A stretch of 64,000 bases of DNA from Prorocentrum cordatum (GCA_963575745.1 CAUYUJ010001459.1:145573-209572), one strand, 5' to 3'. Shown: positions 9,814 through 20,075, counted from the first letter of the stretch. A program made the numbers and translations. Notes: a model not told the origin generated them from the letters alone.

Positions 9814-9949
9814 TATCGTGAGCGCCTCGGGCCGTGCTGGGCTAGTAGCAGGGTGCGTCTGTGCTCCTTTCCACCTCCTCCAGCTCCCCTCGCTCCATAC
9901 TCGCCCGGTGTGCATGGCGTCTTCAGCGTAGTGCACACCCCCGGCAACG

Positions 9950-10039
9950 TTGCCCTCTGGCGCCTTTTCGCGGATTTCCGAGTTCCGAGTTCCATATTGC
10001 GAAGGCCTTACGGCCGGTGCCGCCGACCCTGGAGGGCGA
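9950..10039. other. Unassigned spacer
   Basis: A short unique stretch between the CT-rich region and the 12-bp satellite. It contains a GGATTTCCGAGTTCCGAGTT duplication of a 7-mer. No gene is supported. Confidence 0.3.
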
Positions 10040-10500
10040 CCCATGCTTTCTCTAATGTGGCGGGTGGGGCCTCTTGGGGGTATCTTTGGGTCTCGTGTGG
10101 GGGGGGGTCGTGTTGGGGCTCGTCGGGCCCCCCGTCTGGGCACCCTGTTGGTCTTGAGGCTCTCTTGGGTCATTTTGGGACTCTCTTGAGGCCTCTTGGG
10201 CTATCTTGGGGCAATCTTGGGGGCATCTGGGGCCGTCTTGGAGCGTCGGCAAGTTGAAACGGCGAGAACGCCAAAATCTGTCAAAAACTCTAAGGAAATC
10301 ATTGATTTTTCCCTCTTCGTGCCCTCTTAGGATTGCTCTTGGAGACTTCTTGGAGCGTCTTGGCAATCTCTTGGGCCGTCTGGAGGCTACTTTGGCGTCT
10401 TCGACCGATGGTTCGGCGATTCGGGGCCCTCTGGAGCCGTCTTGGAAGCCTCTTGGGGCACTCTTGGCCAGTCTGGGGGCTTTTCTAGGTCCCGGGACAT
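10040..10500. repeat. Degenerate 12-bp satellite, block 1
   Basis: A G/T-rich array in which CTTGGG or CTTGGA recurs every 10-13 bp (for example TCTTGGGGGCATCTGGGGCC). The phase is irregular. One AT-rich spacer at about 10250-10310 (AACGCCAAAATC ... ATTGATTTTT) is the same spacer type found in the block at 11325. Being near-multiples of 3 and free of TA-containing triplets, the array is open in most frames, which gives spurious LGASWGPLG-like proteins. Confidence 0.8.
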
Positions 10501-10512
10501 CCCGGGGGGGAT

Positions 10513-10637
10513 GCGTATCTGCCCCCCCCCCCCCCCCCCCCCCCCGGGACCCCCCCCCGGGACCCACCCCCCGGGACCCCCCCCCCCGGGACCCCCCCCC
10601 CGGACCCCCCCCGGACCCCCCCCTCCCCCCCCCCCCG
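10513..10637. repeat. Poly-C with CCCGGGAC punctuation
   Basis: Runs of 7-22 C separated by CGGGAC at intervals of about 15-20 bp. The opposite strand is a run of G tracts, able in principle to form G-quadruplexes. The exact length is probably uncertain in the assembly, because homopolymers of this size are error-prone. Confidence 0.9.
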
Positions 10638-10799
10638 TTCCGAGTTCATATTTGCCCCCTCCCTCGGAGTCGACCGCAGGGCTTCTTCTGGTGCGCGCTC
10701 GGACTAGGATCGCGAGGCCGGTCCAGCCAGGTGCGCGGAGGTTCCCCAGGAGCGGGGGAGGCAGCAACAAGTTGCACATCTCTCCCCCCCTCTCATCTG

Positions 10800-11324
10800 C
10801 GGCCAAAAAACGGAAGGTCCCTCTTCCAGCACTTCCCTCCTGCTTTCTTCCTCCTCTTCTTCCTTACCCTATTTCCGACTCTTCATTCCTGCCTCCTCCA
10901 TCCTGCCTTTTCCTCTTCTTTCTCCCGCCTTCTTCTCCTCTTTTTCCTCCTCCTCCCGTCTCCCCTTCCTCCAGGTGGCACGAGTGACTCCCCTTGCACT
11001 CATACCTTCCGTATGCCCCCTCCCCACGCTCCGTTCGACCGAACTTCCGCAGCGGGCAGTTTCGGCAGGAGTGCCGCTGCGGCTCACGGATGCCATTGCT
11101 CAGATGATTTCATTTACGCCACACTGCCGACCCCTCGGATGAGAGTCGTTGTTGCGGCTTCTGGGTGCTGCGTGGCGGATGTTTGTATGTATATCGAAGG
11201 CGCTCACGGCGAATCTCCGCCGCCCCATTGCCTTCTAGAATCGCCCATGTGGCCGAGCGTTGCGGCAAGAGCTCCGCCAAGCTATCGGGCCATGTGTTCC
11301 CCCAACCGTTGTGGAAACCCTTCG
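10800..11324. other. CT-rich then unique DNA
   Basis: 10820-10980 is a pyrimidine-rich stretch (CTTCCTCCTC-type, imperfect). 10980-11324 is unique sequence of ordinary complexity. No conserved protein motif appears in any frame. Confidence 0.4.
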
Positions 11325-12950
11325 GGGAGCACTTGGGGGGAGATGGCGGGGAAGGCGTTGGAGGCATCTTGGAGGCCATCTTGGCCGTCTTGGAGGTCAT
11401 CTTGGGCGTCTTGGGGGCCCCTTGGGCCGTCTTGGGGCCTTCTTGGGGCCTTCTTGGGGGCCTCTTGGGTTGTCATGGGGCCATATTGGAGGCCTCTTGG
11501 GCGCTCTTGGGTCGATGTTGGGGGCCGCTTGGGCCGTCTTGGGCCGTCGGAGAGCTGAAAAGAAGAACATGCCAAAATTCTTCAAACGCCATCGGAAAAT
11601 CTATGATTTTAAGCGGGAAGACCTTGGAGGCATCTTGGAGGCCATTTTGGCCGTCCTGGAGGTCATTTTGGGCGTCTTGGGGGCCCCTTGGGCCTTCTTG
11701 GGGCCTTCTTGGGGCCGTCTTGGGGGCTTCTTGGGCTGTCATGGGGCCATCTTGGAGGCCTCTTGGGCGCTCTTGGGTCGATGTTGGGGGCCGCTTGGGC
11801 CGTCTTGGGCCGCCGGGTAGCTGAAAAGACGAACATGCCAAAATTCTTCAAACGCCATCGAACAATCTATGATTTTAAGCCTGTCGGGCCTTCCTGGAGG
11901 ACGTCTTGGAGGACTCTTGGGGTGTCTTGGAGGCCTCTAGCGGGCCTGTAGGGCCGTCGTAGGCCATCTTGAGACCATCTTGGGCTGTTTTGGGTGCATC
12001 TTCGGGCCATCTTAGCCGTCTTGACGGCCATTTTGGGCGTCTTGGAGGCATCTTGGAGACCATCTTGGCCGTCTTGGAGGCTATCTTGGGCGTCTTGGGG
12101 GCCTCTTGGACCGTCTTGGGGCCTTCTTGGGGCCCTCTTGGGGGCCTCTTGGGCTGGGGGCCATCTTGGAGGCCTCTTGGGCGCTCTTGGGTCGATGTTG
12201 GGGGCCGCTTGGGCCGTCTTGGGCCGTCGGAGAGCTGAACAGAAGAAAATGCCAACATTCTTCAAACGCCATCGGACAATCAATGATTTTAGGCCTGTCA
12301 GGCCTTCCTGGAGGACGTCTTGTTGGGCTCTTGGGCCGTCTTGGAGGCCTCTTGCGGTCCTTTGGGCAGTTATAGGCCATCTTGAGGCCATCTTGGGCCG
12401 TCTTGGGTGCACCTTGGGGCCATCTTGGCCGTCTTGGAGGCCATCTTGGCCGTCGTGGAGGCATCTTGGAGGCCATCTTGGCCGTCTTGGAGGCTATCTT
12501 GGGCGTCTTGGGGGCCTCTTGGACCGTCTTGGGGCCTTCTTGGGGCCCTCTTGGGGGCCTCTTGGGCCGTCCTGGGGCCGTCTTGGAGGCTTCTCGGGCA
12601 CTCTTCGGTCGATGTTGATGGCTTCTTGGGCAGTCTTGGGCCGTCGGAAGGGCGAAAAGGAGCAAAAGCCACAATCCTTCAAACATCCAAGGAAAATTAA
12701 TGATTTAGACCTCTTCGGGCAGTCCTTGAGGACCCTGGAGGACCTCTTCGAGGCCTCTTGGGCCGTCCTGGAGGTCTCTTGGAGGCCTCTGGGACCGTCT
12801 TGGGCCGTCTGAGGTGTTTCTTGTGCGAACTTGGAGGCATCCTGGACTTTCTTGGGCCGTCTGGAGGCCACCTTGGACCATCTTGGGCGAACTTGGAGGC
12901 CATCTTGGGCCATGCTGGCGGTCTTGAAAGCCATCTTGGCCGTCTTTAGA
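11325..12950. repeat. 12-bp satellite with higher-order units
   Basis: The array consensus is GGCCNTCTTGGG with drift. It is divided by an AT-rich spacer of about 60 bp containing TTCAAACGCCATCGG and an ATGATTTTAAGCC-type end, beginning near 11551, 11817, 12231 and 12648. The anchor TTCAAAC occurs at 11581, 11847, 12261 and 12678, giving unit lengths 266, 414 and 417 bp. The 12-bp period preserves frame, so long fake ORFs arise on both strands. No transcription signal is visible. Confidence 0.85.
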
Positions 12951-13066
12951 CAAATCTGTACGCAAGTTCCGGTCGTTTGCGCGGCCTTGTGCTACTCTCC
13001 GGGGCCCCAGCGGGACGGGCCGAAGCCCCAAGGGAGCTTCCTATAAAATAGCAAAACCGTCTAGTA

Positions 13067-13236
13067 CAGCCGGGGCCCTGGAGAAGGAACCCTTCTCGTC
13101 TGGGAGGGGCTCGGTGTTCCTTGCTTGTTTCGCAGCTTGCATCAGGTTTTCCTTATGTTTTCAATGGGATTTCGGAGTTTGACTTATGGAATTTAGGGTT
13201 CCTTATTTAGGGTTCCTTAGGTCAACGCCCCGACTG
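13067..13236. mobile_element. MITE family H, copy 1 (CAGCCGGGGCC ends)
   Basis: A 170-bp element between TA dinucleotides (13065-13066 and 13237-13238). The ends are CAGCCGGGGCCCTGGAGAAG and, inverted from the right, CAGTCGGGGCGTTGACCTAA. Inside are GGAGGGGCTCGGTGTTCCTT and two copies of TTTAGGGTTCCTTA. The copy at 40282 is 177 bp with the same ends. TA flanks and CAG starts fit Tc1/mariner-derived MITEs. Confidence 0.85.
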
Positions 13237-13289
13237 TATCTCTCACGCCCGGCACCCCTGTGGCAAGCCAACAGGGGGCGGCGGATCCA

Positions 13290-15301
13290 TTGGCCTTTCG
13301 GCCCATCCGCCCACCGTGCCTGGGTTGCGGTTCAGAGGCCACTTGGCTGTTCGTTGGGATCTCGTGAGGATCCTCCTGGGGTCCGAGGCAGTTTGGAGGC
13401 TTGGGGACGCTTTGGGGCCTCTTGGGGCCTTTTTTGGACCTCTTGGGGGTCTCTGGGGGGCCTCTTGGGGTTCTTTCGGGGCCTCCTGGGGGGGGGGCGG
13501 AAAGCTAGAATTTTCGGTTCGTGGTCCACTTCTTGGGCACCTCTTGGGGCCCTCTTGGGGCTGCCTTGGGCTGGGCCGTCTTGGGGCCCTCTTGGGCCGT
13601 CTTGGGGCCTTCTTGGGGGCCTCTTGGGCCGTCTTGGGGCGGTCTTGGGGCATCTCGGGCCGTCTTCGAGCGTCGGAAGCCAGAAAAAAGAGAACGCCAA
13701 AAGCATGGGAAAAAGAACAATGAAAACCACCGAGTTTGGCCTCTTGGGGCCCTTTTGGGAGGCCTCTTCGAGGCCTATTGAGGCGTCTTGGATGCATTTC
13801 GGGCCGTCTGGAGACCATCTTGGGCGTCTTGGGGCGATGTTTCGGCGACTCGGGGCCCTCTTGGACCGTCTTTCACCACCCACCAAACCACCCCAACCCG
13901 ACCCGAAGGCTCGGATCTACCCTGGATTTCTAGTGGGGGGGGGGTCCGGGAACATCGAGAAAATACGTATGGAGCCCATACCCCCCCCCGTCGGGTTGGG
14001 TTGGGGTGGTCCGGTAGGCAGTCCGTCTTGGAGGCATCCGGGGACCCTCCCTCGTGGCCCCCCCCCCCTCGCAGAACTTCTGGAGCAGAGGGCCCTCCCT
14101 GGCCGGCCCAGGTAGCCCCCAGCTGGCCCGGATGGACCCATACCTTCCAAATCGTCCAGACCAGGCTCCCGTTTGGGGAGTGGGAAGCATCTCACACGCC
14201 GATGAACCCCAAGGGGTCGGCGGATTCGCAGAGGCTCCTGGACCCCCTCCTGACTCAACTCAGGAGAATGGCTCTAACTTCGGTATCAATATAAAACGCA
14301 TGCGGGGAAGGTCCTTGCGATCTTCATCGCGATCTCCCCCTGGCGATCATTGGGCCCAAGAGGGGGAGATCGCGATGAAGATCGCAATGAAGATCGCAAG
14401 GACCTTCCCCGCATGCGTTTTATATTGATACCGAAGTTAGAGCCATTCTCCTGAGTTGAGTCAGTATGGGGTCCAGGAGCCTTTGCGAATCCGCCGACCC
14501 CTTGGGGTTCATCGGCGTGTGAGATGCTTCCCACTCCCCAAGCAGCTCCCCCGGGAGCCCAGTCCAGTCGATTTGGAGGGGGGGGTCTATCCTGGCCGGC
14601 CGGGGTCTATCCGGGCCGGCCGGGGGGTACTTCGCTCCAGAAATTCTGCCGGGGGGGGGCATCGGGGGCTTCAAAACGGGCCACGAGGGATGGTCCCAAG
14701 ATGCCTCCAAGACTGTCCAAGAGGGCCCCGAGTCGCCGAAACATCGCCCCAAGACGAGGCCTCCAAGACGCCCCAGGAGGCTTCGAAGAGGCCTCCCAAG
14801 AGGGCCCAAACAGGCTACAATCGTGGATTTTCGCATGTGTCATTTCAAGTTTTTTGGGGGCTTTCTGTTTTTGTTCCGGCTTCCGACGCTCGAAGACGGC
14901 CCAAGAGGCCCTCAAGACCGCCCCAAGACGGCCCAAGAGGCCCCCAAGGATGCCCCAAGACGGCCCAAGAGGACCCCAAGACGGCCCAAGAGGGCCTCAA
15001 GACAGCCCAAGAGGGCCCCAAGAGGTGCCCAAGAAGGGGAGACCACGAACCGAAAATTCCAGTTTTCCGCCCCAAGAGGCCCCCGGGAGGCTCCGAGAGG
15101 CCCCCAAGGAGCCCCAAGAGGTTCACAAGAGACCCCCAAGAGACCCAAAAGAGGCCCAAATAGGCCCCAAAACAGCTCCCCAGAGGCCTCCAAGCTGGCT
15201 CGGGCAGGCCCCCGAGAGGCTTCTCACGAGATCCCAGCAAGCATCCAAGAGGCCTCCGAGCCACAACCCAGGCACGATGTCATCATGGGCCGAAGGCCAC
15301 A
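13290..15301. repeat. Giant inverted repeat 1 (arms about 1 kb, 19-bp loop)
   Basis: The left arm (13290-14341) and right arm (14361-15301) are inverted copies of one another along their whole length. Near the centre they match almost perfectly (14160-14341 versus 14361-14535); outward they diverge but keep landmarks, such as TTTTCGGTTCGTGGT at 13513 and its inverse at 15041, and GGGATCTCGTGAG at 13356 and its inverse near 15225. Both arms consist largely of the 12-bp CTTGGGG satellite. The left arm carries a family A MITE that the right lacks, and the right arm has a 12-bp duplication (GAAGATCGCAAT) near the loop. Confidence 0.9.
13873..14024 (+). mobile_element. MITE family A, copy 2 (in inverted repeat 1)
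   Basis: A 152-bp copy with ends TCACCACCCACCAAACCACC and (inverted right) GGACTGCCTACCGGACCACC. The 5-bp duplication GTCTT flanks it (13868-13872, 14025-14029). The opposite arm near 14715-14730 has the uninterrupted site (GACAGTCTTGGAGG when inverted), so both the insertion and the duplication are proven by the sister arm. Confidence 0.95.
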
Positions 15302-15589
15302 CTAAATCTAAATACAGGCATAAGTCACGCAGCACCCAGAAGCCGCAAAAACGACTCTCCCCCACGGGGTCGGCGGTGCGGCGTAAGCCAAATAATCATT
15401 CTACATGTATTTGCATTATGTTCAGTTGCGCTTTGAGGGAACGGCACATTGCCACATTGCTACACGCTGACAGGCTGGAGCTGGTTTTTCAGGACGGGCT
15501 GTCGGGCCTCGATAGAAACGATCAGGGCTCGACCTCGGTGCTGCTGGTTGTCATGGTTCACCTCGTCCCAGAGGCAGTGCTGGGCGCTC

Positions 15590-16060
15590 CAAGTATTTTG
15601 CGACCGTGAATAGATTGACGACAAGGTCGAAGCCAGCTGGTTGACATATCGCGTTTCTCCCGCTCCATGCCAGTCATCAGCATGGATTTGAACGACGGCC
15701 TTGGGCTGGTCTGCTCGGACTGCATTGCTTGTGAGATTCTGGCGTTGTAACTTCGCACTTGGCTGCCAGACCAGACTGGTTCGGAGGAGCTGGTCGGCAA
15801 CTGCGCGAGCCCGTGGAAGCGCTTGGCCTCTGCGTCGTGGGAGATCGCGATCTCATCGAGGGCGCCCGGCTTGACCAGACCGGTATTTCGAGCAGGGTGC
15901 GCTAGATCCTCGGCGCCATCAGGGATTCGCTGTCGTGGCAGACCCGCTCACGCGCGCGAGGCGGCAGCGCCAGCGCGCGGCCTCTCGCCGGCCTCGCGAC
16001 CGGATGCCGCTGCGTCTTCATGCAGCCCAGCGGTCGTTGAAGGTAAGTATTTGTGAATTC
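15590..16060 (+). pseudogene. LINE-E endonuclease relic
   Basis: Plus-strand frames give pieces of an AP-type endonuclease (exonuclease-endonuclease-phosphatase fold): MPVISMDLNDGLGLV (the D-x-N motif) near 15668, then ELVGNC and VEALGLCVVGD near 15790-15840. At 15970-16020 comes ASRRPRDRMPLRLH, matching the RPRDHMPL motif (the final catalytic Asp-His; here the His is Arg) in dinoflagellate LINE endonucleases. Stops and frameshifts separate the pieces. The call is based on motif memory. Confidence 0.5.
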
Positions 16061-16499
16061 CCAGAGCCCAATCTACTTCGAGCGCCCCCCTTCTTCGAGG
16101 GGGGCTGTTGTCGGTAATTCTTCAGGGGGGCTCGAACTCAATCCATCGTGTTTTCTCGGTCCTTCTCCGCGTCTTCTCCCGACCGACGTGTCAGTTGTTT
16201 TAGGGGGGCTGAGTTCTTAGAACGGTCGAGCTCAGTTGGAATATTGACAGCGTGAAGAAATCGCTCCTGCCGGAGCTTTTCTCACGCGCGCTGCTGACAA
16301 GATGCAGGAGCAAGATTCTCCATCTCTCTCTCTCTCTCTGCAGCGTTGAACGCGTGCCGCCCAGGGGCAGTCGCGGGGATTTGCCGGCGGATGTCTACCG
16401 CTTCCGCAGGAACGGCTATAGATCTGGAGGCGACAGGCTTCCGCTTCTGATGATTTGGGGGAGAGGAGGCGGCTCGCCAGTTGGCGCGCCGGCAGGCAG
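16061..16499. other. Segment between LINE-E pieces
   Basis: It contains a G/C hairpin around 16085-16130 (CCCCCCTTCTTCGAGGGGGG) and a (TC)n microsatellite at 16320-16340. An open frame 16252-16527 lies here; it has no recognised motif and may be decayed LINE-E linker. Confidence 0.3.
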
Positions 16500-16720
16500 T
16501 GCCAGCAGCTACTTAAAGTTCATCTAAAGGAATGGCTGCGCAATATTTCGGGGGAGTTGGAGGAGACCCGGCGCGAGCGAAATGTGAAGGAAGCGCATCG
16601 TCTCGCGCGTGCCCTTGCCCGCCGCGGTCGCGGGCGCCGTGGCCGCGGCCGCCGCCGCCTCGAAGGGGCAGCAATCGGCGCTCGGGGGCGGCCGGGGGCG
16701 CAGGAGGCGGAGGGGGCCAC
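16500..16720 (+). pseudogene. LINE-E linker relic
   Basis: The frame reads LKEWLRNISGELEETRRERN, then VKEAHRLARALARRGRG. This corresponds to the helix and 'ARLARAL(A/S)G-x-x-x-GPK-x-R' block that joins endonuclease and RT in dinoflagellate LINEs. No RT motif follows. Confidence 0.4.
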
Positions 16721-18796
16721 GAGGGGGCGCGCGGGCGAACGAGATCGCGGAGGAGGTGGAGGAGCTGGGGGAGGGGAGGGGGTTCAGGGCACCTTGGCCC
16801 GCGCGGCGCTGCCTCGGCGCGCGCGGCGTCGAGGCTGGCGCTGACTTGCCGGTCGTCAGCAAGTATCTAAGGGGCGCGCCAAAGCGGAGATCTCGCCCAT
16901 GCTCGCGATCAAGTCAGTTCCCCGTCGTCTGCGCCTCAGCGGTCGCAGCTTTGCTGGGCCCAACCAGGAGCTCAGCAATGCGTTTCCATCGACATCTTGG
17001 AATCTTCAGGAAGAGGCCACGCCAGTTCTTGTGGGTCTTCCTGATTGGCATGTCGGGGGGTGTCGGCGTGGGTCGGCAAGCGCGCGTCTTCCCGCCCGGG
17101 GCTGTGAACGCGCCGTTCGCCCTAGATGCGGGGCGCCCATGGGGCGCCCCTCCGCCGTTGAGAGCTTCGGCAGCGCATGCGGGAATCCAGCTCGCGAGCG
17201 GAGTGAGGTCGCGCGCGCCAAGTTGCCGTTTGAAGCCTTACTTGCAGTTTCTTGTCCCGTCGTTGGCACGACGGTGGAACTTCCCCATGCTAATGATGCC
17301 AATGACTTGGCCGAGCCACGCGCTGGGGGCGGCGCCGCCGCTGGGCAGGGCGGCGCCGGCTAGGCAGAGCTTCCTGCCACCGACGTATATTTTCCAGTTG
17401 GGCATTGGACGAGGCGCTGAAACATTGGGGGGGGGGGGGGCGCAGATTCGCGGCCGGCAGATAGCGATTGTCTGTCTCGCAGGCTTCAGCCGCGTCGCTG
17501 CCCATTGCCGCTTGCGGGCCGAAGGGCCCGCGCTTCCGATTCCGTCGACGAGGCAATGCGCGGGGGGTCCCGTTCCACGGGCAGCCCGGCCCCGGGGGTT
17601 AACGAGCGCCTGGGCGCGAACAAGAGTTCGTGTCATTCTATTGGCAAGTTTTCGTCCGGTCCTGGCATGCCCCCGAGGCGCAAGAGGTCGGTTCTTCGTG
17701 GAATGCAACATGTTGGGGCTCAGAATTCTGCAAAATTTTAAAAAGCATACCTGGCGAGAGGGTCCGTGGAAGAACCCAACTCCATTCAATCCTGGTAAGA
17801 TATTGGAGAGTAGCAGCGAGAGTGGCTGGCTTCGATGGTTCAGCACATCTGTCAGCGCCCAGTAACGACCAGGTGTTGATGCATGGGGGGGTCACCCCGG
17901 CGTTTCTTGAACTCGAGGTTTGCCGACGGGGCTGGCTCTTGCGCCCCGTTCGCTTCCCGGCGCGTCATCCGCTGACATTAGCAGCGTTGCTCGCGGATTT
18001 GCCCGCGGATGATCGCCCCCAGTGCGACCGCGCGGGGCGCCTGGCTGCGCGCGCGAACCCTTGGGCGAAGCATTTCTTTTCCTCGGGCGCGCAGGCTCTC
18101 GGGGAGACGGGGGGCGGGCGAGACTTGCTCGGGCGCCCTCAGAGACCTCTCCTTGCGCGGCGGCGGGGCATTTGGAGAAGCGTTTCGCGTGGTCCATTTC
18201 TCTTTGTTGTGTCGTCGCCGACGGACAGTCGCGACCCCGCCGCCCGAGTCCGACGGCCATCTGAGCAGCGTGCCCCCCGCCAAAACGGACGGGGCCGGGC
18301 AGTCGAGCGGGCGCGCGGCGCGCGCGAGCCGCGCCGCGATCCTGGGGCCCCCCCCGGGCCGCCGAGTCCGATGCGATGCGCAACTTCCCGATGAGACGCC
18401 AACGTTATTTTCTTTTCGTTATCGGCAGCCCCCCTGCCCCGGGGGCCGCGTCTCGCGCCGGGCCAGCCAGCGCCCGAATGGTCCTGGGAGTATTTCCGGG
18501 GCGATTGCGGCCGGCAGAAATTTTTGCGGGATCGATGAGCAGGGGGCGTTGCTGCGTTGCCGGCATTGACAGGCCTCGAGGTTCAAGGTCGCCAGCCCGG
18601 GATTCGACGGGCGTCGACGGGCTGCAGCGTCATATCAGCACTTCTCTTCCTCGAGCACCTGCTGTCGTAGACTGTGCGCGCGCGCTCTAAAGCCTGGAGT
18701 TCGCCTTCGTCTTCTGCGCGCCTGCGGCGCGGGCCCCTGGCCGCGCGGCGGGCAGCGGGGCGCTGCCCAGGCGGGCGGCGGCTCGCGGCCCCAGCC
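16721..18796. other. Very GC-rich unassigned DNA
   Basis: Long open frames cover this stretch on both strands (for example a 418-codon plus-strand frame 16609-17865). They have no conserved motif, no signal peptide or membrane pattern, and are expected from the high GC content. Parts may be further LINE-E decay. A short poly-G lies at 17428-17441. Confidence 0.35.
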
Positions 18797-18807
18797 CGCA
18801 GGCCTCC

Positions 18808-18983
18808 GACGCCATGATTTTTTCATGACGTCGACCCCCCGAGGTCCCGACCCTTTCCCCATGACCGGCTTTGCATCCTGAGTCGTTTTTTGACGCTCCC
18901 GAGGCCCGGTGAGGGCCCCCGGAGGCCGAAAATTGGGAAAAACCTCCCGTCGTGATTTTTTCATTATTCGAGGGGGTCTGGGT
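18808..18983 (-). mobile_element. Hairpin element family C, copy 1
   Basis: A 176-bp copy in reverse orientation: starts GACGCCATGATTTTTTCATG, contains GAGGCCCGGTGAGGGCCCCC, and ends GAGGGGGTCTGGGT. It lacks the first ten bases (CCCAGACCCC) of the family end. Flanked by an 11-bp direct repeat CGCAGGCCTCC (18797-18807, 18984-18994), which abuts the shortened end exactly; the truncation therefore happened at insertion. Confidence 0.8.
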
Positions 18984-19177
18984 CGCAGGCCTCCACGGCC
19001 CCGCGCCGAGACGGCGGCGGCGGAGGAGGCGCTGCAGCCGCGAAGGCGGCCGCGCGCTCCGCGGCCCTGGGGGCGGCTGGACGCCGTGCGCGGCGCGGTC
19101 GCGGGCGCGGGCGGGCCGCGGCCAGAGCTGCTCAGCGGCGCCTCCCAGTGCGGCAGGCGCTCGTCAGGGGCAGCGCT

Positions 19178-19225
19178 CCCAGACCCCCTCGAGTTATGAA
19201 AAAATCATTACGTCGGGGGTCTGGG
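19178..19225. mobile_element. Family C minimal 48-bp derivative
   Basis: Consists only of the two family C ends joined together: CCCAGACCCCCTCGAGTTAT, then AAAAATCATTACGTC and GGGGGTCTGGG. The interior of about 140 bp is missing. This is an internal-deletion product. Confidence 0.8.
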
Positions 19226-19305
19226 CTGGGGGGGGGATGGGCTCAGAGGGCTCAGACGGGCCTGTCCCCCCTGCAGGGGGAGTTTCGACGAAGAGTGGAA
19301 AATAC

Positions 19306-19468
19306 GCAGGAGGGGAAAAAGCACACAGACACAATTCATCGTCGACCCCCCGGAAAATATGGGAAAATATGGGAAGTGGGGGGGAAGACAGAAATCCCAG
19401 AAAATATAAAAAATTCGGGGAATATGTTTATTTGTGTGTATTTATTTGTGTGTCCCAGGGCCCCTTCG
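19306..19468 (+). mobile_element. Family B element, copy 1 (TSD 5 bp)
   Basis: A 163-bp element with fixed ends (GCAGGAGGGGAAAAAGCACA at left, GGGCCCCTTCG at right), an interior with repeated GGAAAATATGGGAAAATATG and a T/G-rich right part (TTATTTGTGTGTATTTATTT). Flanked by AATAC on both sides (19301-19305, 19469-19473). No protein coding. Five full copies occur in this window, all in this orientation. Confidence 0.85.
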
Positions 19469-19653
19469 AATACACCAAAAATGGCCATACAAAAATTCAA
19501 ACAGCTGGCCCAGCGAGGAGGCAGGACGCAGAGCGTCGACGGGCCGGTGGCCATCTTGGCCGCGTGGGTGCTCGGCGGCGAAGCGGAGCCGGGCGCCCGC
19601 CGGCGCGGCGCGCGACGCGCGGCTCGCCCCTCCGGGCAGCCGCGCGGCGCAGT

Positions 19654-19839
19654 CCCAGACCCCCTCGCGTCGTGAAAAAGTCACGACGGAAGGTTTTTCG
19701 CGATTTTCGCCCTCCGGAGGTCCTCACCGGGCCGCGGGAGCGTCAAAAAACGACTCAGGATGAAAAACCGGTCCCAGGGAAAGGGTCCAGACCTCTGGGG
19801 GTCGACGTCATGAAAAAATCACGACGTCGGGGGTCTGGG
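19654..19839 (+). mobile_element. Hairpin element family C, copy 2
   Basis: A 186-bp full-length forward copy: CCCAGACCCCCTCGCGTCGT at left, GACGTCATGAAAAAATCACG near the right, closing GGGGGTCTGGG. It is inverted relative to copy 1, 670 bp away. No clear target duplication. Confidence 0.85.
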
Positions 19840-19859
19840 GTTCATGAGGGGGCCAGGGC

Positions 19860-20075
19860 TCGTTTCGATTCCTCCGATTCGATTCGATCCGATTTCGATG
19901 GTTTCCGATTCCGATTCGGTTCGATCTGGGATTCCGATTTGAGTTCCGATTTCTTATTGGAGGCACACTAGCCTGCCGATTTTTGCCGATCCGACTTTTC
20001 CCGACTCAGCTGCCGATTTCCGACGATCCGATTCATGTCGATCGCCGATCCGATTTGTCGATCCGATCCTGGGCT
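19860..20075. repeat. Degenerate CCGATT hexamer array
   Basis: About 25 scattered copies of CCGATT/TCCGAT/CGATCC variants over 215 bp, without fixed phase. Smaller patches of the same hexamer occur at 22425-22500 and 44893-44960. Confidence 0.7.

Noticed and set aside
10810-10830. AAKKRKV as a nuclear localisation signal
   Set aside because: A chance match in a pyrimidine-rich, non-conserved frame with no supporting gene.
10206-12812. Long LGASWGPLG-type frames on the plus strand and PQEAPRGPQ-type on the minus strand
   Set aside because: They are produced by the stop-free 12-bp satellite. Open in several frames at once and no start, domain or composition typical of a gene.
13190-13215. Telomere-like TTTAGGG repeats
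   Set aside because: Only two units, and they lie inside MITE family H as part of its TTTAGGGTTCCTTA motif.
16609-17865. 418-codon plus-strand frame
   Set aside because: GC-driven; no motif, and competing frames are open on the other strand. Kept only as unassigned DNA.
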